Part shown: one piece after another, positions 63,780 through 64,000 of the stretch | How the letters are laid out: every line of letters starts with the position of its first letter | How positions within the stretch are numbered: the stretch's first letter is position 1 | DNA from: Tachypleus tridentatus | Taxonomy: Eukaryota; Arthropoda; Merostomata; Xiphosura; Limulidae | Direction: 5' to 3' | Length of the DNA stretch: 64,000 nt | Assembly: GCF_004210375.1 (NCBI RefSeq) | Contig: NC_134831.1 | Span: 2,108,001 to 2,172,000, forward strand | Notes under the pieces: model-generated | Seen by the model: only the letters and a program-made list of their open reading frames with translations | What the model was told of the DNA's origin: nothing | Database searches by the model: none | Position numbers and translations under genes: made by a program

Positions 63780-63915
63780 AATAGAAACGTAGGAACCAAC
63801 CATATTCACGTTAATGTTATTAGACTCCATTATAGAGACGTAAGAAACAATCATATTGACAGTAATGTTACTAGGCTTCACAATAGAAACATAAGAATCA
63901 ATATTAAAGCTATTC
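63780..63915. repeat. About 50-bp tandem repeat, 2.5 copies
   Basis: ATAGAAACGTAGGAACCAAC at 63780 and ATAGAGACGTAAGAAACAAT at 63832, then ATAGAAACATAAGAATCAAT at 63883, each followed by CATATTNACNNTAATGTTA in the first two. On the minus strand the two full copies are open and encode similar peptides (SNNINVNMVGSYVSI and SNITVNMIVSYVSI). Confidence 0.75.
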
Positions 63916-64000
63916 CATTCCTTAACAACTGACTCTTATTCTTTCCTATAAATCTTAAACATAAATCTTTCTGTTAATATCACAGTAAATTATGGCTTGA

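Overview
This is a eukaryotic, AT-rich, intron-rich and repeat-laden window. It most likely comes from an arthropod, and probably a chelicerate such as a horseshoe crab. The basis is the metazoan gene content, long introns with GT-AG boundaries, and abundant tRNA-derived SINEs that resemble ones I associate with xiphosuran genomes. The taxon is an inference; the gene families are read directly from sequence. There is no sign of prokaryotic organisation.

Two real protein-coding genes were found, both on the minus strand. (1) A complete RNF111/Arkadia-type E3 ubiquitin ligase runs from a start codon at 34887 down to a stop at 1614. Thirteen coding exons join in phase into 955 codons. The protein has three SUMO-interacting motifs near the N-terminal third, a His/Pro-rich middle, an NRG/TIE-type block and a C-terminal C3H2C3 RING. 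A candidate non-coding first exon and a promoter with CRE-like and YY1/ETS-like sites lie at about 37.59-37.70 kb. (2) An SLC13-family (INDY/NaCT/NaDC type) sodium-coupled di/tricarboxylate transporter runs from 61339 down to 44206. Twelve exons join in phase into 520 codons; only the extreme N-terminal exon is missing, probably beyond the right edge.

The rest is introns and intergenic DNA full of mobile elements. A degenerate RNase H-bearing LINE (I/Nimb-like, about 19.2-24.5 kb) sits in an RNF111 intron. A degenerate Jockey-like LINE (about 38.7-41.9 kb) lies between the genes. There are two Tc1-like transposons: 26722-28313 with long terminal repeats of IR/DR type, and 50948-52077 with an internal deletion. 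There is also an internally deleted piggyBac at TTAA (61611-62555), a pogo/Tigger-like MITE nested in a SINE (47025-47559), a mariner-type MITE (36473-36708), and about fifteen copies or fragments of three tRNA-like SINE families.

The most interesting pattern is that the three SINE families, with different tRNA-like heads, end in the same short 3' tail, and that tail is also at the 3' end of the 19-24 kb LINE. This is the signature expected if one LINE machinery mobilises several unrelated SINEs. Other points of interest are an SLC13 intron in which a splice acceptor and the first codons of the adjacent exon have been tandemly copied, a 53-bp minisatellite with alternating variants, and perfect heat-shock-element-like arrays inside the piggyBac remnant.
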